The notes under the pieces were generated by a model. It had not been told where the DNA came from and made no database searches. It was given only the letters and a program-made list of their open reading frames with translations. The position numbers and the translations under genes are program-made. Shown piece after piece: positions 24,260-32,811 of a DNA stretch of 54,332 nucleotides; position 1 is the stretch's first letter; every line of letters starts with the position of its first letter. Source of the DNA: Opitutus sp. (GTDB taxonomy: Bacteria; Verrucomicrobiota; Verrucomicrobiia; Opitutales; Opitutaceae); NCBI GenBank assembly GCA_025361365.1, contig JANYAM010000189.1, positions 1 through 54,332 on the forward strand, read 5' to 3'.

Positions 24260-25018
24260 ATGTGGGTCCTGCTCATTATCAACCTGGCCGGCAAGGCGGC
24301 CGCCCTGCTCGTCGGCTGGAGCGCGCCGGCCGCCGGCCTGGCGCTGTGGTTCGGACCCGACCTGCTGCTCGCCTACCATATCTTCGTGCCGAACGCGCAG
24401 GGCTTGGTGCGGATGCACCGGCGCTTCGCCACGGCGCGGCGCGAGGTGTGGCTGACCCTTGACGACGGTCCCGACCCGGCGGACACGCCGCAAATCCTCG
24501 AGCTGCTCGCCGCCGAGGGCGCGCACGCGACGTTCTTTGTGATCGGGGAAAGGGCCGCCGCGCATCCCGCCCTCATCCGCGCGATCGTCGCCGCCGGGCA
24601 CGAGGTCGCGCACCATACCCACACGCATCCTCTCGCCACCTTCTGGTGCGCCTCGCCGGGCCGGGTGGCGCGGGAACTTGACGACGGCCTGGCGGCGTTG
24701 CGCGCCGCCGGGGTGACCCCGACCCGCTTTCGCCCGCCGGCCGGGATCAAGAGTCTCTGGCTGCCCGCCGCGTTGCGCGCCCGCGCCCTCACCAGTGTAG
24801 GCTGGAGCGCCCGCGGCCTCGAACACTGGCCGGGCGGCGTCGAGGCGGTCGCCGCGCGCACGCTGCGCGGCCTGGCCCCGGGGGCGATCCTCTTGCTGCA
24901 CGAAGGCCCGCGCGTGCCGGCGGCGATCCGCGTTCACGCCCTCCGCCGCGTGCTCGAACGATTGCGCGAGCAGGGCTACCAATGTGTCGTGCCCGCCGCC
25001 GGTCAGCTGGCGGACTGA
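24260..25018 (+). CDS. Polysaccharide deacetylase (NodB homology domain), membrane-anchored
   Basis: 252 residues with hydrophobic N-terminal segments (about 1-45) before the NodB domain. The catalytic motifs are TLDDGPDP (D68-D69) and HTHTH (119-123), the zinc His pair, with RPPAGIK as the substrate motif. The ATG at 24260 was used; a TTG 15 nt upstream is possible. The enzyme removes acetyl groups from a GlcNAc polymer or a lipid-linked sugar in the envelope. It overlaps the convergent PAP2 gene by 16 nt and follows the PagL-like gene, suggesting a small envelope-modification group. Confidence 0.92.
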   Translation: MWVLLIINLAGKAAALLVGWSAPAAGLALWFGPDLLLAYHIFVPNAQGLVRMHRRFATARREVWLTLDDGPDPADTPQILELLAAEGAHATFFVIGERAAAHPALIRAIVAAGHEVAHHTHTHPLATFWCASPGRVARELDDGLAALRAAGVTPTRFRPPAGIKSLWLPAALRARALTSVGWSARGLEHWPGGVEAVAARTLRGLAPGAILLLHEGPRVPAAIRVHALRRVLERLREQGYQCVVPAAGQLAD

Positions 25019-25671
25019 GCGCCGCGCAACCAGCGCAGATGCGCCGCCGCCACGAGCGCGCCGAGCACCGCGCCGGCGAGGACGTCGAGCGACACGTGCT
25101 GGCGGACCGCCACCGTGGAATAGAGGATGCCGAGGCACCACAGCCAGTTGAGGACCAACCACGCGCGCCCGGCTTTCATCTGGCGCAGCAGGCGCCCGAA
25201 CCACACGGCGCTGAATACCGCAAAGGCCACGTGCAGCGACGGGCAGGCGTTGCCCGGCGCATCCGCCGACTTAAGGAAGGCAAACGACGGGTGCTGCAAC
25301 CAGTCGATGTCCGACGGCGGCACGGCGGTGGGCCAGAAAAGAAACACACCCAAGCCGAGCGCGCTAAGCACCACCCACGCCACGCCGTAGGACACCAGCT
25401 CGCGCCGGTCGATTACCAATGACGGGGCCAGCGACACGTAGAACCACAGCGACAAATACAACGGCAGCGCCCACGCCTGGAAACCGATGGCCCGGTCAAC
25501 CGCCGTGAGCGGCATCAGGGTGACCGGCTGAAACGGGTGGTTGAGCACCCAGAAGTAGATCACGAAGAAGGCCACCATGCCGAGGGTGGTGCCGGCCATC
25601 TTGACCGGCCAGCACCAGAGAATGCGCGCCAGCACCGCGCGGAACGACGGGGGCGGGGGCGGCAGGTTCAT
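25003..25671 (-). CDS. PAP2-family membrane phosphatase
   Basis: 222 residues with the start at 25671 (MNLPPPPPSF), preferred over 25737 because the upstream extension is an Arg/Ala-rich non-conserved stretch. About five membrane segments are visible. PAP2 motifs: CPSLHVAF (PSLH at 144-147) and VRQHVSLDVLAG (H192, D196), the two catalytic pieces, read in the order of the inositol-phosphorylceramide-synthase-like subgroup. Substrates of the superfamily are lipid phosphates or undecaprenyl pyrophosphate. Its 3' end overlaps the deacetylase gene (convergent). Confidence 0.88.
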   Translation of the reverse strand: MNLPPPPPSFRAVLARILWCWPVKMAGTTLGMVAFFVIYFWVLNHPFQPVTLMPLTAVDRAIGFQAWALPLYLSLWFYVSLAPSLVIDRRELVSYGVAWVVLSALGLGVFLFWPTAVPPSDIDWLQHPSFAFLKSADAPGNACPSLHVAFAVFSAVWFGRLLRQMKAGRAWLVLNWLWCLGILYSTVAVRQHVSLDVLAGAVLGALVAAAHLRWLRGAQSAS

Positions 25672-25710
25672 GGCAACCCAGTAGGCCGGCCGCGCCGCCT
25701 CACCGCAAGC

Positions 25711-25735
25711 GCGGCGTGCCGTCAGGGCACGCCGC
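25711..25735. repeat. Single hairpin GCGGCGTGCC/GGCACGCCGC
   Basis: A 10-bp perfect stem (25711-25720 with 25726-25735) with a 5-nt loop in the intergenic space before the PAP2 gene. There is no T-run on the correct side, so it is not a clear terminator. Its sequence is unlike the other repeat families. Confidence 0.6.
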
Positions 25736-25775
25736 ACTGGAAAAATGACCGGAAGCTTCCGGCCCGGCGGCCGCT

Positions 25776-27134
25776 TTACACCTCATACATGCGCAGGGGC
25801 ACGGGGTCGATGACCCGCGTCTTGGGCAGCTGTTCGGCGAGCTGGGACTTGAACCAGTCGCGCGCATCCGGGTCGCCGTGGGTCAGCACGATGCTGCGAG
25901 CCTTTGTCTGCACCGCGAACTCGAGCAGTTCGCCGCGCTCGGCATGGCCGCTGAGCTCGAAGCGCTCGACCCGGGCCTTGACCTTGGCCTTCACGTTGAG
26001 GGCCTCGAACAGGAAGGTCGCGCCGGGTTTCGCCGCCAGCAGCTTGCCGCCGGGGGTGTCGGCATCGCAGTAGCCGACAAAGCCGATCGTGTTGCGCGCA
26101 TGGCCGAGCAGGCCGGAGGCGAGCGCGTAGCTGGGCGTGCGCTCCACGAGCATGCCGGAGCTGACGATGTAGAGGCCCTTCTGGTGCGGCTCCTGGCCCG
26201 CGATGATCTTCTTGGGCAGCTTGCGCAGCTTCAGGTCGTGGAGGATCCGGCGGTCGAACTGCACGTCCTTGGTCTTGCGCGACATCTCGTCGAACAGCTC
26301 GGAGAGGCCGATGCCGAGGCCGCCGGCATACATCGGGCAGTCGATCAACCGGCCGAAGCGGCGGGCGTCATGGAACACCGCGAGCAGCTCCTGCATGCGG
26401 CCGAGCGCGAACACGGGCAGGAGGAACGAGCCGCCCTTGGCGATCGTGTCGTTGATCGAGTCGATGAGGCGGGCGATCTCATGCACGCGCTCCTTGCCGT
26501 AGGCGCGCTCGGTCATGCCGCGGGTCGTCTCGATGATCAGCGTGTCGAAGTGGCCGATGGGGAAATGCGCACCCTTCAGCGTGCGCAGGTTCTCGAAGAG
26601 CACGTCACCCGTGAGGAAAATCTTGCGCAGCCCGTGGTGGATTTCCACAGCGGTGGCGCCCGCGACATGGCCGGAGGGATGGAACATGAGTTCCAGCTCG
26701 CCGCGCCGGCCCTTGATCTTTTTGACCTTCTTGAACGGCAGGCTGACAAAGCGCCGCGTGAGGCCCTCGATCTCCTTGTGCGTGAACAGCGGGTAGCCGG
26801 GGATGCCGTCCTCCTCCTTCTGCTTCTGCATCACGTTGGCGGAATTGTGCAGCATCTTCTCGATCAGCATGCGGCTCGACTGGGTGAGCAGCACCGGGGT
26901 TTTCGGGTGCTGGCGCATCACAACGGGCAGGCCACCGATGTGGTCCAGGTGGCAATGCGTGACGATGATAAGGTCGAGTTCGATGTCCCGCAGCAAGGCG
27001 AGGTCCGGCAGGGCGCCGACCCCGGGGGTCTTCGGGTTCAGGCCGCAATCGACGAGGATGTTGAGTTCGCCGATCATCAGCAGAAGTGAATTGGCACCGA
27101 TGCCGCCTTGGCGGTTGAGGTCGAGGAGTTTCAT
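25776..27134 (-). CDS. Metallo-beta-lactamase-fold hydrolase of the beta-CASP (RNA nuclease) type
   Basis: 452 residues. The metal motif HCHLDH (H60, H62, D64, H65) is followed by HPSGHVAGATAVEI and LTGDVLFENLR in the lactamase domain (about 1-185). A beta-CASP domain covers about 190-370, and the final motifs FELSGHAERGELL and VLTHGDPDARDW are those of RNA-cleaving family members. It resembles the YSH1/CPSF-73-like nucleases of bacteria and archaea, so RNA processing is the best guess. No signal peptide. It follows the ferredoxin-like gene on the same strand with a 159-nt gap. Confidence 0.9.
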   Translation of the reverse strand: MKLLDLNRQGGIGANSLLLMIGELNILVDCGLNPKTPGVGALPDLALLRDIELDLIIVTHCHLDHIGGLPVVMRQHPKTPVLLTQSSRMLIEKMLHNSANVMQKQKEEDGIPGYPLFTHKEIEGLTRRFVSLPFKKVKKIKGRRGELELMFHPSGHVAGATAVEIHHGLRKIFLTGDVLFENLRTLKGAHFPIGHFDTLIIETTRGMTERAYGKERVHEIARLIDSINDTIAKGGSFLLPVFALGRMQELLAVFHDARRFGRLIDCPMYAGGLGIGLSELFDEMSRKTKDVQFDRRILHDLKLRKLPKKIIAGQEPHQKGLYIVSSGMLVERTPSYALASGLLGHARNTIGFVGYCDADTPGGKLLAAKPGATFLFEALNVKAKVKARVERFELSGHAERGELLEFAVQTKARSIVLTHGDPDARDWFKSQLAEQLPKTRVIDPVPLRMYEV

Positions 27135-27293
27135 GAATGTAAGGCGTCATGGAGAGGCCGCGGGCCGGTGCAGGCAAGTCTCGGCTTTGCCGCGAGGGCG
27201 TTTTCCTGTGGGCCGGGAAATCCCGGTCCGCCCGGCGCCGCCGGCCGCGGCCGCGGCAGCAAGACGCTGTAATCGTCGCCTCCGTCCGCCGCT

Positions 27294-27629
27294 TCAGGCT
27301 GGGCCCAGTGGCTGCGTCGCCCGCACCCACTCGACCACCGGCACGCCGCCCTCCAGGTGCTCGCACCGGATCCGGTCGAAACGCTCGGGCGTGACCTGGG
27401 CATACCACACGCCCTCGGGGTAGACGACCAGCCATGGGCCGTCCGTGCACATCCGCAGGCACGCGGCCTTGGTCCGCAACGCCGGGATCTGGTGTTCCTT
27501 GAGCGCGCCCTTCAGGTGCTCCCACGTCGCGAGCCCCTGCTCCGGTGCGCAGCAATCCGGCCCGACGCACAGGAACAAATGGTGCCGCGCCGTCGGCAGG
27601 CCGATCTCGTCAAAAGTTTTGGCACCCAT
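27294..27629 (-). CDS. Thioredoxin-like 2Fe-2S ferredoxin domain protein
   Basis: 111 residues from the ATG at 27629 (MGAKTFDEIGLP). Cysteines occur as FLCVGPDCCAPEQG near the N-terminus and TKAACLRMCTDGPWLVVYP centrally, the spacing of thioredoxin-fold [2Fe-2S] ferredoxins (as in the NuoE-like small ferredoxins), so it probably carries one cluster. The physiological electron partner is unknown. The superoxide dismutase lies upstream, separated by an empty hairpin repeat at 27658. The upstream 60 nt of the longer reading frame belongs to the repeat region and is excluded. Confidence 0.85.
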   Translation of the reverse strand: MGAKTFDEIGLPTARHHLFLCVGPDCCAPEQGLATWEHLKGALKEHQIPALRTKAACLRMCTDGPWLVVYPEGVWYAQVTPERFDRIRCEHLEGGVPVVEWVRATQPLGPA

Positions 27630-27657
27630 AATGGGCAGAACCAAGGCAAAGGCGTAT

Positions 27658-27734
27658 AACACAGAGACCGCAGAGAAAGGAACAATCACTTTGTCCTTAG
27701 ATCCGACCTCTTTGATCTCTGCGTCCTCTGTGTT
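27658..27734. repeat. 9-bp-periodic hairpin repeat (empty), AACACAGAG ends
   Basis: AACACAGAG (27658-27666) pairs with CTCTGTGTT (27726-27734). Each arm continues in 9-bp steps (ACCGCAGAG and, on the other arm, GACGCAGAG, ATCAAAGAG). It lies between the ferredoxin gene and the superoxide dismutase gene and holds no ORF. Confidence 0.85.
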
Positions 27735-27740
27735 AAAAAA

Positions 27741-28478
27741 TCAGCCTTTCAAGGCCGCGGCGTAGTTCGCCTCGGCTTGGGTCCAGTTGAGCACGTTCCA
27801 GAACGCCTTCACGTAGTCGGCCCGGACATTCTGGTAATGCAGGTAGTAGGCATGCTCCCAGACATCGAGGCCGATGACCGGCTTGGCGCCGTCGCTCAAC
27901 GGTGAGTCCTGGTTGGCGGTGGATTGCACCACGAGTTTCCCGTCCTTCACGCTCAGCCACGCCCAGCCGCTGCCGAAGCGCTTCATGCCCGCATCGGTGA
28001 ATTGTTTCTTGAACTCATCCATCGAGCCGAACGCGCCGGTGATGGCCGTCGCCAGCTGACCGGCGGGGGCGCCGCCGCCCGGCGCAATGATCTGCCAGAA
28101 GAAGGTGTGGTTCACATGGCCGCCGGCGTTGTTGCGGATGCCGGTGCGGATCGCCTCAGGCACGCTGCTCAGGTCGCGCACCAGCGCCTCGGGGCCGCGC
28201 GCCAGCAGGTCGGCGTGGTCCTTGAGGAGGTTCTTCGCGTTGGTGATGTAGGCCTGGTGATGCTTGCTGTGGTGGATTTCCATCGTCCGAGCATCAATGT
28301 GCGGCTCGAGGGCGCCGTAAGCGTAGCCGAGCTTGGGCAATTCCCAGTCGAGGACGGGGCTGGCGGCGGCTTCGGCGGCGAGGGACTTGGTCAGGCCGAG
28401 GCTGGCGACGGCCACGCCGGCACCGATGATTTTCAGCGCGTCACGGCGCGTGATCTGCGGGTTCTCAGGGGCATTCAT
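27741..28478 (-). CDS. Iron/manganese superoxide dismutase with Tat signal (exported)
   Basis: 245 residues from the ATG at 28478. The N-terminus contains a twin-arginine motif ([15 protein letters not shown] at 11-12) followed by a hydrophobic stretch, so the enzyme is exported folded by the Tat system, unlike cytoplasmic SodA/SodB. Metal ligands are evident in [12 protein letters not shown], in NHTFFW, and in [14 protein letters not shown] (Asp and His). Iron versus manganese cannot be told from this. It dismutates superoxide in the periplasm. It is downstream of gatB on the same strand, with 58 nt between. Confidence 0.92.
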   Translation of the reverse strand: MNAPENPQITRRDALKIIGAGVAVASLGLTKSLAAEAAASPVLDWELPKLGYAYGALEPHIDARTMEIHHSKHHQAYITNAKNLLKDHADLLARGPEALVRDLSSVPEAIRTGIRNNAGGHVNHTFFWQIIAPGGGAPAGQLATAITGAFGSMDEFKKQFTDAGMKRFGSGWAWLSVKDGKLVVQSTANQDSPLSDGAKPVIGLDVWEHAYYLHYQNVRADYVKAFWNVLNWTQAEANYAAALKG

Positions 28479-28536
28479 GAACCAAACCATGCTCGCATCC
28501 GTCCACGATGCAAGGCCGGCGCGCCTTTCTTCGCGG

Positions 28537-29979
28537 CTAGGCGAGCAACTTGCGGGCAATCTGGTCGACCAGCTGCGGGTTTGCCTTGCCTTTCGAGGCC
28601 TTCATCACGGCGCCCTTGATGGCATTGAGGGCCTTCTCGTTGCCGCCCTTGAAGCCGGCGGCGGCCTTCGGGTCGGCGGCGATGGCGTCGGTCACCCATT
28701 TCTCCAGTTCGCCGGTGTCGGTGGATTGCTTCAAGCCCTTGCGCTCGACGATCGCGTCGGCCTGCTCGCCCGTCGCGAACATCGCGACGAAGACCTCCTT
28801 GGCGATGTTGCTGGAAATGACGCCCGACTCGACGAGCTTCACCAGGCCGGCGATGTGCGCGGGCCGAACCTTGCTCGCGGCCAGTTCGACGCCAGCCGCG
28901 GCCAGTTCGCGCTGCAGGTCGTTGGTGATCCAGTTGGCCGCCGCCTGCGGCTTGCCACTGAGCTTCGCCGCTTCCTCGAAGAACGCGCCCAGTGCCAGCG
29001 ACGGCACGAGCACTGACGTCAGCGTGTAAGGCAGCTGGAACTGCTCAAGGTAACGCCGCTGCCGATCGAACATCCGCTCGGGTAAAGTGGGACGGATCAC
29101 CGCCAACCAAGCCTCGTCCACTTTCACCGGCATCAGGTCGGGATCGGGAAAATACCGGTAGTCGTGCGCCATCTCCTTCGAGCGGAGCGACTGGGAGGCG
29201 CCCGTCTGTCCATCGTAATCGCGCGTCTCCTGCACGATGGTGCCGCCGGAGCCGAGCACGGCGACCTGCCGGCGGATTTCGTGGGCGATGCCGTCGCGGA
29301 CGAAGGAAATGGAATTGAGATTCTTGAGCTCAACTTTGACGCCAAGCTTCGTCTCGCCCACGGGCCGGATGGAAATGTTGGCGTCGCAGCGCAGCTGGCC
29401 CTTCTCCATGTCGCAGTCGGAGATCCCGCCCTGCACCATCGCGGTGCGCAACGCGGTCAGGAACGCGAAGGCCTCGTCCGCGCTGTGCATCGCCGGCTCG
29501 GAGACGATTTCCATCAGCGGCGTGCCGGCGCGGTTGTAGTCGACGAGCGAGTCGCTGGCGCCGTGGTTGAGCTTGCCGACGTCCTCCTCGAGGTGGATGC
29601 GCGTCAGCGGGATTTTTTTATGCTCGCCCATCACGTTGCGCGACGGGCCGGGCAGCTCGATCTCGACCGTGCCGCCGACGCAGATCGGCTGGTCGTATTG
29701 CGAGATCTGGTAGTTCTTCGGTGAGTCGGGATAAAAATAGTTTTTGCGGTCCCACTTGCACACCGGCGCGATGGCGCAGTCGAGGATCAGGCCGGCCGTG
29801 ATGATCTTGTCGAGCGCCTCCTTGTTCAGCACCGGCAGTGCCCCCGGCAGCGCGAGCACGACGGGATCGGTCAGCGTGTTCTCCGGCTGGCCGTAGCCGG
29901 CCGCGACGCGCGTGAACATCTTCGACGCCGTCTTGAGCTGCACGTGGACCTCCAGGCCGATGACTGCCTCGTAATTCAT
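28537..29979 (-). CDS. gatB: Aspartyl/glutamyl-tRNA(Asn/Gln) amidotransferase subunit B
   Basis: 480 residues, full length. Start [22 protein letters not shown] is the GatB opening, with GLEVHVQL conserved, and the central CDWKRKNYF-like stretch appears as [25 protein letters not shown], the metal and ATP region. The C-terminal YqeY-like tail domain (about 330-480) ends RKLLA. With GatA and GatC it amidates mischarged Glu-tRNA(Gln) or Asp-tRNA(Asn). The gene is third in the order gatC-gatA-gatB, separated from gatA by an empty 9-bp-periodic hairpin repeat. Confidence 0.98.
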   Translation of the reverse strand: MNYEAVIGLEVHVQLKTASKMFTRVAAGYGQPENTLTDPVVLALPGALPVLNKEALDKIITAGLILDCAIAPVCKWDRKNYFYPDSPKNYQISQYDQPICVGGTVEIELPGPSRNVMGEHKKIPLTRIHLEEDVGKLNHGASDSLVDYNRAGTPLMEIVSEPAMHSADEAFAFLTALRTAMVQGGISDCDMEKGQLRCDANISIRPVGETKLGVKVELKNLNSISFVRDGIAHEIRRQVAVLGSGGTIVQETRDYDGQTGASQSLRSKEMAHDYRYFPDPDLMPVKVDEAWLAVIRPTLPERMFDRQRRYLEQFQLPYTLTSVLVPSLALGAFFEEAAKLSGKPQAAANWITNDLQRELAAAGVELAASKVRPAHIAGLVKLVESGVISSNIAKEVFVAMFATGEQADAIVERKGLKQSTDTGELEKWVTDAIAADPKAAAGFKGGNEKALNAIKGAVMKASKGKANPQLVDQIARKLLA

Positions 29980-29993
29980 CAGAGCGGAAGGTC

Positions 29994-30066
29994 ACCACGA
30001 AATACACCAAACACACGAAAGGAACCGGGCCTTTCGTGTTTTCGTGTATTTCGTGTGTTTCGTGGT
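29994..30066. repeat. 9-bp-periodic hairpin repeat (empty) between gatA and gatB
   Basis: ACCACGAAATACAC (from 29994) reads inverted at the other end, GTGTGTTTCGTGGT (to 30066). On the minus strand the arms are degenerate 9-mers (ACCACGAAA, CACACGAAA, TACACGAAA). It begins 2 nt after the gatA stop codon, inside the gatCAB operon. Confidence 0.88.
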
Positions 30067-30067
30067 T

Positions 30068-31537
30068 TCACAGGCTTGGATGCTTGGTGTGCCAATCATG
30101 CGCCGACTCGTAGGCCTGGGCGACCGCGAGCAAGCCGGCTTCATCGAACGGCCGGCCGATGAGCTGCAATCCGATGGGCAGCCCGCCGCCCGTGAAGCCG
30201 CACGGGATCGAGATACCCGGCAGACCGGCGAGGTTGACGCTGATGGTGTAGATGTCGGTGAGATACATCGCCAGTGGGTCGGCTGATTTTTCCCCGAGCT
30301 TGAAGGCCGGCACCGGCGAGGTCGGCGACAGCAGGGCGTCGCAATCGCGCAGCACGGCGGTGAACTCGTTGCGGATGAGCGTGCGGACCTTCTGGGCCCG
30401 CAGGTAATAGGCGTCGTAGTAACCGCTGCTCAGCACGTGCGTGCCGAGGATGATGCGGCGCTTCACCTCCGGGCCGAAGCCCTCGGCGCGCGACTGGAAA
30501 TAGACGCCAGCCACATCCGTGGCCGCCTTCGACCGGTGGCCGTAGCGGATGCCATCGTAGCGCGCCAGGTTCGACGACGCCTCGGCGGTCGCGATGAGGT
30601 AGTAGACCGCAATGGCGTATTCCGCCGCGAGCGGCAGCGCTACCTCTTTGATTTCGCAGCCCTGCTTCCGGTAGAACTCGATGGCCTGCTTCACGGCCGC
30701 GCCGATCTCGGGATCGAGGCCGGCGCCGAAAAATTCCCTGGGCACGCCGAGCCGCCACGGGCCTTTCTTCGCCGCCAGTGCCGCGCGATAGTCCGGCACC
30801 TCAGCTTTGAAGGACGTCGAGTCGCGCGGGTCGTGCCCGGCGATGGCGCCAAGGAGCAGCGCCGCGTCCCCCACCGTGTGCGCCATCGTGCCGATCTGGT
30901 CGAGCGAGGACGCAAACGCCGCGAGCCCGTAGCGCGAGACGAGGCCGTAGGTCGGCTTGAGGCCGACGATCCCGCACAGCGCCGCCGGCTGGCGGATGGA
31001 ACCGCCCGTGTCGGAACCGAGCGTGAGCGGCACCTCGCCCGCCGCCACCGCGGCGGCAGAACCACCCGAGCTGCCGCCCGGCACGCGCGTCAGGTCCCAG
31101 GGGTTGGCCGTCGGGCCGAACGCGGAATTTTCCGTCGAGGAGCCCATGGCAAACTCGTCCATGTTGAGCCGGCCGAAGGGAATCGCCCCCGCGGCCTTCA
31201 GCTTGAGTGTCACCGTGGCGTCGTAGGGCGACACGAAGTTCGCGAGCATCTTGCTCGAGCAGGTCAGCGGCTGGCCCTCGACGGCGATGACATCCTTGAA
31301 GCCGACGGGAATGCCGTCGAGCGGCCCGCGCGCCTGCCCGGCGGCGCGGCGCGCATCGGATGCTTTCGCCGCCGCTAGCGCGCCGGCTTCGTCGCAGGAA
31401 TTGAAGGCCTTCACGCGGCCGTCGACGGCCTGGCGGCGGGCGAGGCAGGCCTGCACCAGCTCCACCGCGGAGATTTTCCCCGCCGCGAGCTGTGCCGCCA
31501 GCTGGGTGGCGGATTGATAGATAAGTTCGTCCGCCAT
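30068..31537 (-). CDS. gatA: Aspartyl/glutamyl-tRNA(Asn/Gln) amidotransferase subunit A
   Basis: 489 residues. Amidase-signature features: the Gly/Ser-rich block GSSGGSAAAVAAG and the SDTGGSIRQPAALCG stretch carrying the Ser-cisSer-Lys catalytic residues, plus GIPVGFKDVIAVEGQP with the catalytic Lys. It hydrolyses glutamine to supply ammonia to GatB. It lies 3 nt downstream of gatC. A hairpin repeat starts immediately at its stop codon. Presence of GatCAB, together with a tRNA-Gln gene in this window, suggests that Gln-tRNA may be made by transamidation. Confidence 0.98.
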   Translation of the reverse strand: MADELIYQSATQLAAQLAAGKISAVELVQACLARRQAVDGRVKAFNSCDEAGALAAAKASDARRAAGQARGPLDGIPVGFKDVIAVEGQPLTCSSKMLANFVSPYDATVTLKLKAAGAIPFGRLNMDEFAMGSSTENSAFGPTANPWDLTRVPGGSSGGSAAAVAAGEVPLTLGSDTGGSIRQPAALCGIVGLKPTYGLVSRYGLAAFASSLDQIGTMAHTVGDAALLLGAIAGHDPRDSTSFKAEVPDYRAALAAKKGPWRLGVPREFFGAGLDPEIGAAVKQAIEFYRKQGCEIKEVALPLAAEYAIAVYYLIATAEASSNLARYDGIRYGHRSKAATDVAGVYFQSRAEGFGPEVKRRIILGTHVLSSGYYDAYYLRAQKVRTLIRNEFTAVLRDCDALLSPTSPVPAFKLGEKSADPLAMYLTDIYTISVNLAGLPGISIPCGFTGGGLPIGLQLIGRPFDEAGLLAVAQAYESAHDWHTKHPSL

Positions 31538-31540
31538 CGC

Positions 31541-31831
31541 CTACTCCACGACTTTGGGCACCACGATCATGTCCTCCCGCCGGGCCGGCGCGTTGCGCAA
31601 CGCCGCCTCGACCGGGAGGCCCGGCGCCACGACATCGGGCTGCCAGACATTGAAGACCGGCGAGGCGTGGGCCATGGGCTCGACGCCGCTCACGTCCACC
31701 TGTTTCAGTTTCTCGACGTAGTGCAGAATATCACCCAGCTGTTGCGCAAACTCCGCCTTCTCCGCGTCGGTCAGCGCAAGGCGGGCGAGGTTCGCCAGGT
31801 AGTCGAGATTGAGGTCAGGCTGGGTGCTCAT
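31541..31831 (-). CDS. gatC: Aspartyl/glutamyl-tRNA(Asn/Gln) amidotransferase subunit C
   Basis: 96 residues from the ATG at 31831 (MSTQPDLNLDYLANLARLAL), the normal size for this small subunit, which wraps around GatA and stabilises the GatAB complex. Family features are the N-terminal helical LARLALTDAEKAEF region and the extended loop VEPMAHASPVFNVWQPDV. An in-frame ATG 51 nt upstream would give a non-conserved extension. First gene of gatC-gatA-gatB. Confidence 0.94.
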   Translation of the reverse strand: MSTQPDLNLDYLANLARLALTDAEKAEFAQQLGDILHYVEKLKQVDVSGVEPMAHASPVFNVWQPDVVAPGLPVEAALRNAPARREDMIVVPKVVE

Positions 31832-31907
31832 GCGCGTGGCCGATGTGGCTTCCAAGCAGGCCGTGGAAACGCCGGTTGGCAATCGGCAAAAGGCTCCAGA
31901 TGGCCCT

Positions 31908-32741
31908 ATGACCGAGCTTGAACCTACGGGGCAACTCCCCTATCCGTCGCCCGTGCTTCTTTTCAAAAAGATCCTCAACTTCAAGGCTGTGGGCGGCCTG
32001 GGAGACAAGCGCGGCGCCACGCGCTATCCCGTCGGGGTGAAATTCCCCCTCAAGGCGAAGGTCACGCTCGTGGGTCGCGACGGCGAGGGCCAGATCCTCA
32101 AAGCCGACGACAACCGCGCCATGGATTGGGGCGGGCAGCTGGTCAACATGTCCTCCGGCGGCGTGAGCATGCGCCTGCACCCTGCCGCCATGGGCGAGCG
32201 CGGCGAGAACTGCCGGCTGAAGCTCGAGCTCGACCACCAGCTCTTCGAGATCGACGCCACCGTCGCCCACTTCTGGTCCGGGCCGCAATACGCCACCTGC
32301 GGCGTCGCGCTCAAGTTTCCCGACGCCCACACGCAAAAGGCCTTTCGCCAGCTCGTCGAGCCGGTGGCGCTCGGCGCCATCCTCCAGCCCCTCGACCCAA
32401 AGGCCGTCGAGCAGGACGCGCCCGGCCTCAAGAAGGAACAGTATGCGGGCGACGAGGACACCCTGCTCACCGTCTGGCGTGACGCCAGTGGCAAGATCAT
32501 CGAGCACTTCGAGCTGCTGACCCACGACTACTTTATCCGCGGCAGCGTGCAGACGCCCGGCCTGCAGATTGGCTATCAGGAAGCCAAGGCCGCCAGCAAA
32601 GGCTCCCGCCCAGCCACGGGAGTGCACCTGACTCCCACCCAGGTCTCCGAGGTGCGCCAGCTTTTCCTCCTGATCGTGCCGAACATCTCGAAGGCCGTGC
32701 CCTCGGACGTGCGGGCCTTCTTGGAGCGGTTCGCGACCTGA
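31908..32741 (+). CDS. PilZ-domain protein
   Basis: 277 residues from the ATG at 31908. A PilZ-type domain covers about 20-150: RYPVGVKFPLKAKVTL, then VNMSSGGVSMRL, a form of the (N/D)xSxxG motif. The upstream Arg motif typical of cyclic-di-GMP binding is only partly recognisable (DKRGATRYPVG), so nucleotide binding is uncertain. The C-terminal half has no recognised domain. It is divergent from gatC and convergent with pheT. No membrane segment is seen. A c-di-GMP-responsive effector is the best guess. Confidence 0.8.
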   Translation: MTELEPTGQLPYPSPVLLFKKILNFKAVGGLGDKRGATRYPVGVKFPLKAKVTLVGRDGEGQILKADDNRAMDWGGQLVNMSSGGVSMRLHPAAMGERGENCRLKLELDHQLFEIDATVAHFWSGPQYATCGVALKFPDAHTQKAFRQLVEPVALGAILQPLDPKAVEQDAPGLKKEQYAGDEDTLLTVWRDASGKIIEHFELLTHDYFIRGSVQTPGLQIGYQEAKAASKGSRPATGVHLTPTQVSEVRQLFLLIVPNISKAVPSDVRAFLERFAT

Positions 32742-32747
32742 CGGAAC

Positions 32748-32808
32748 TGTAGCGGCGCTCGATGAGCGCCGACTCGGCGAAACGGCGGTCACAGACCGTC
32801 GCTACAGG
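32748..32808. repeat. Palindromic TGTAG-type repeat with two internal hairpins
   Basis: CTGTAGCG (32748-32755) pairs with CGCTACAG (32801-32808). The interior holds the hairpin GGCGCTCGATGAGCGCC and a second, weaker one around ACGGCGGTCACAGACCGT. It fills the gap between the convergent PilZ and pheT genes, and so may also act as a bidirectional terminator. Confidence 0.85.
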
Positions 32809-32811
32809 CAC

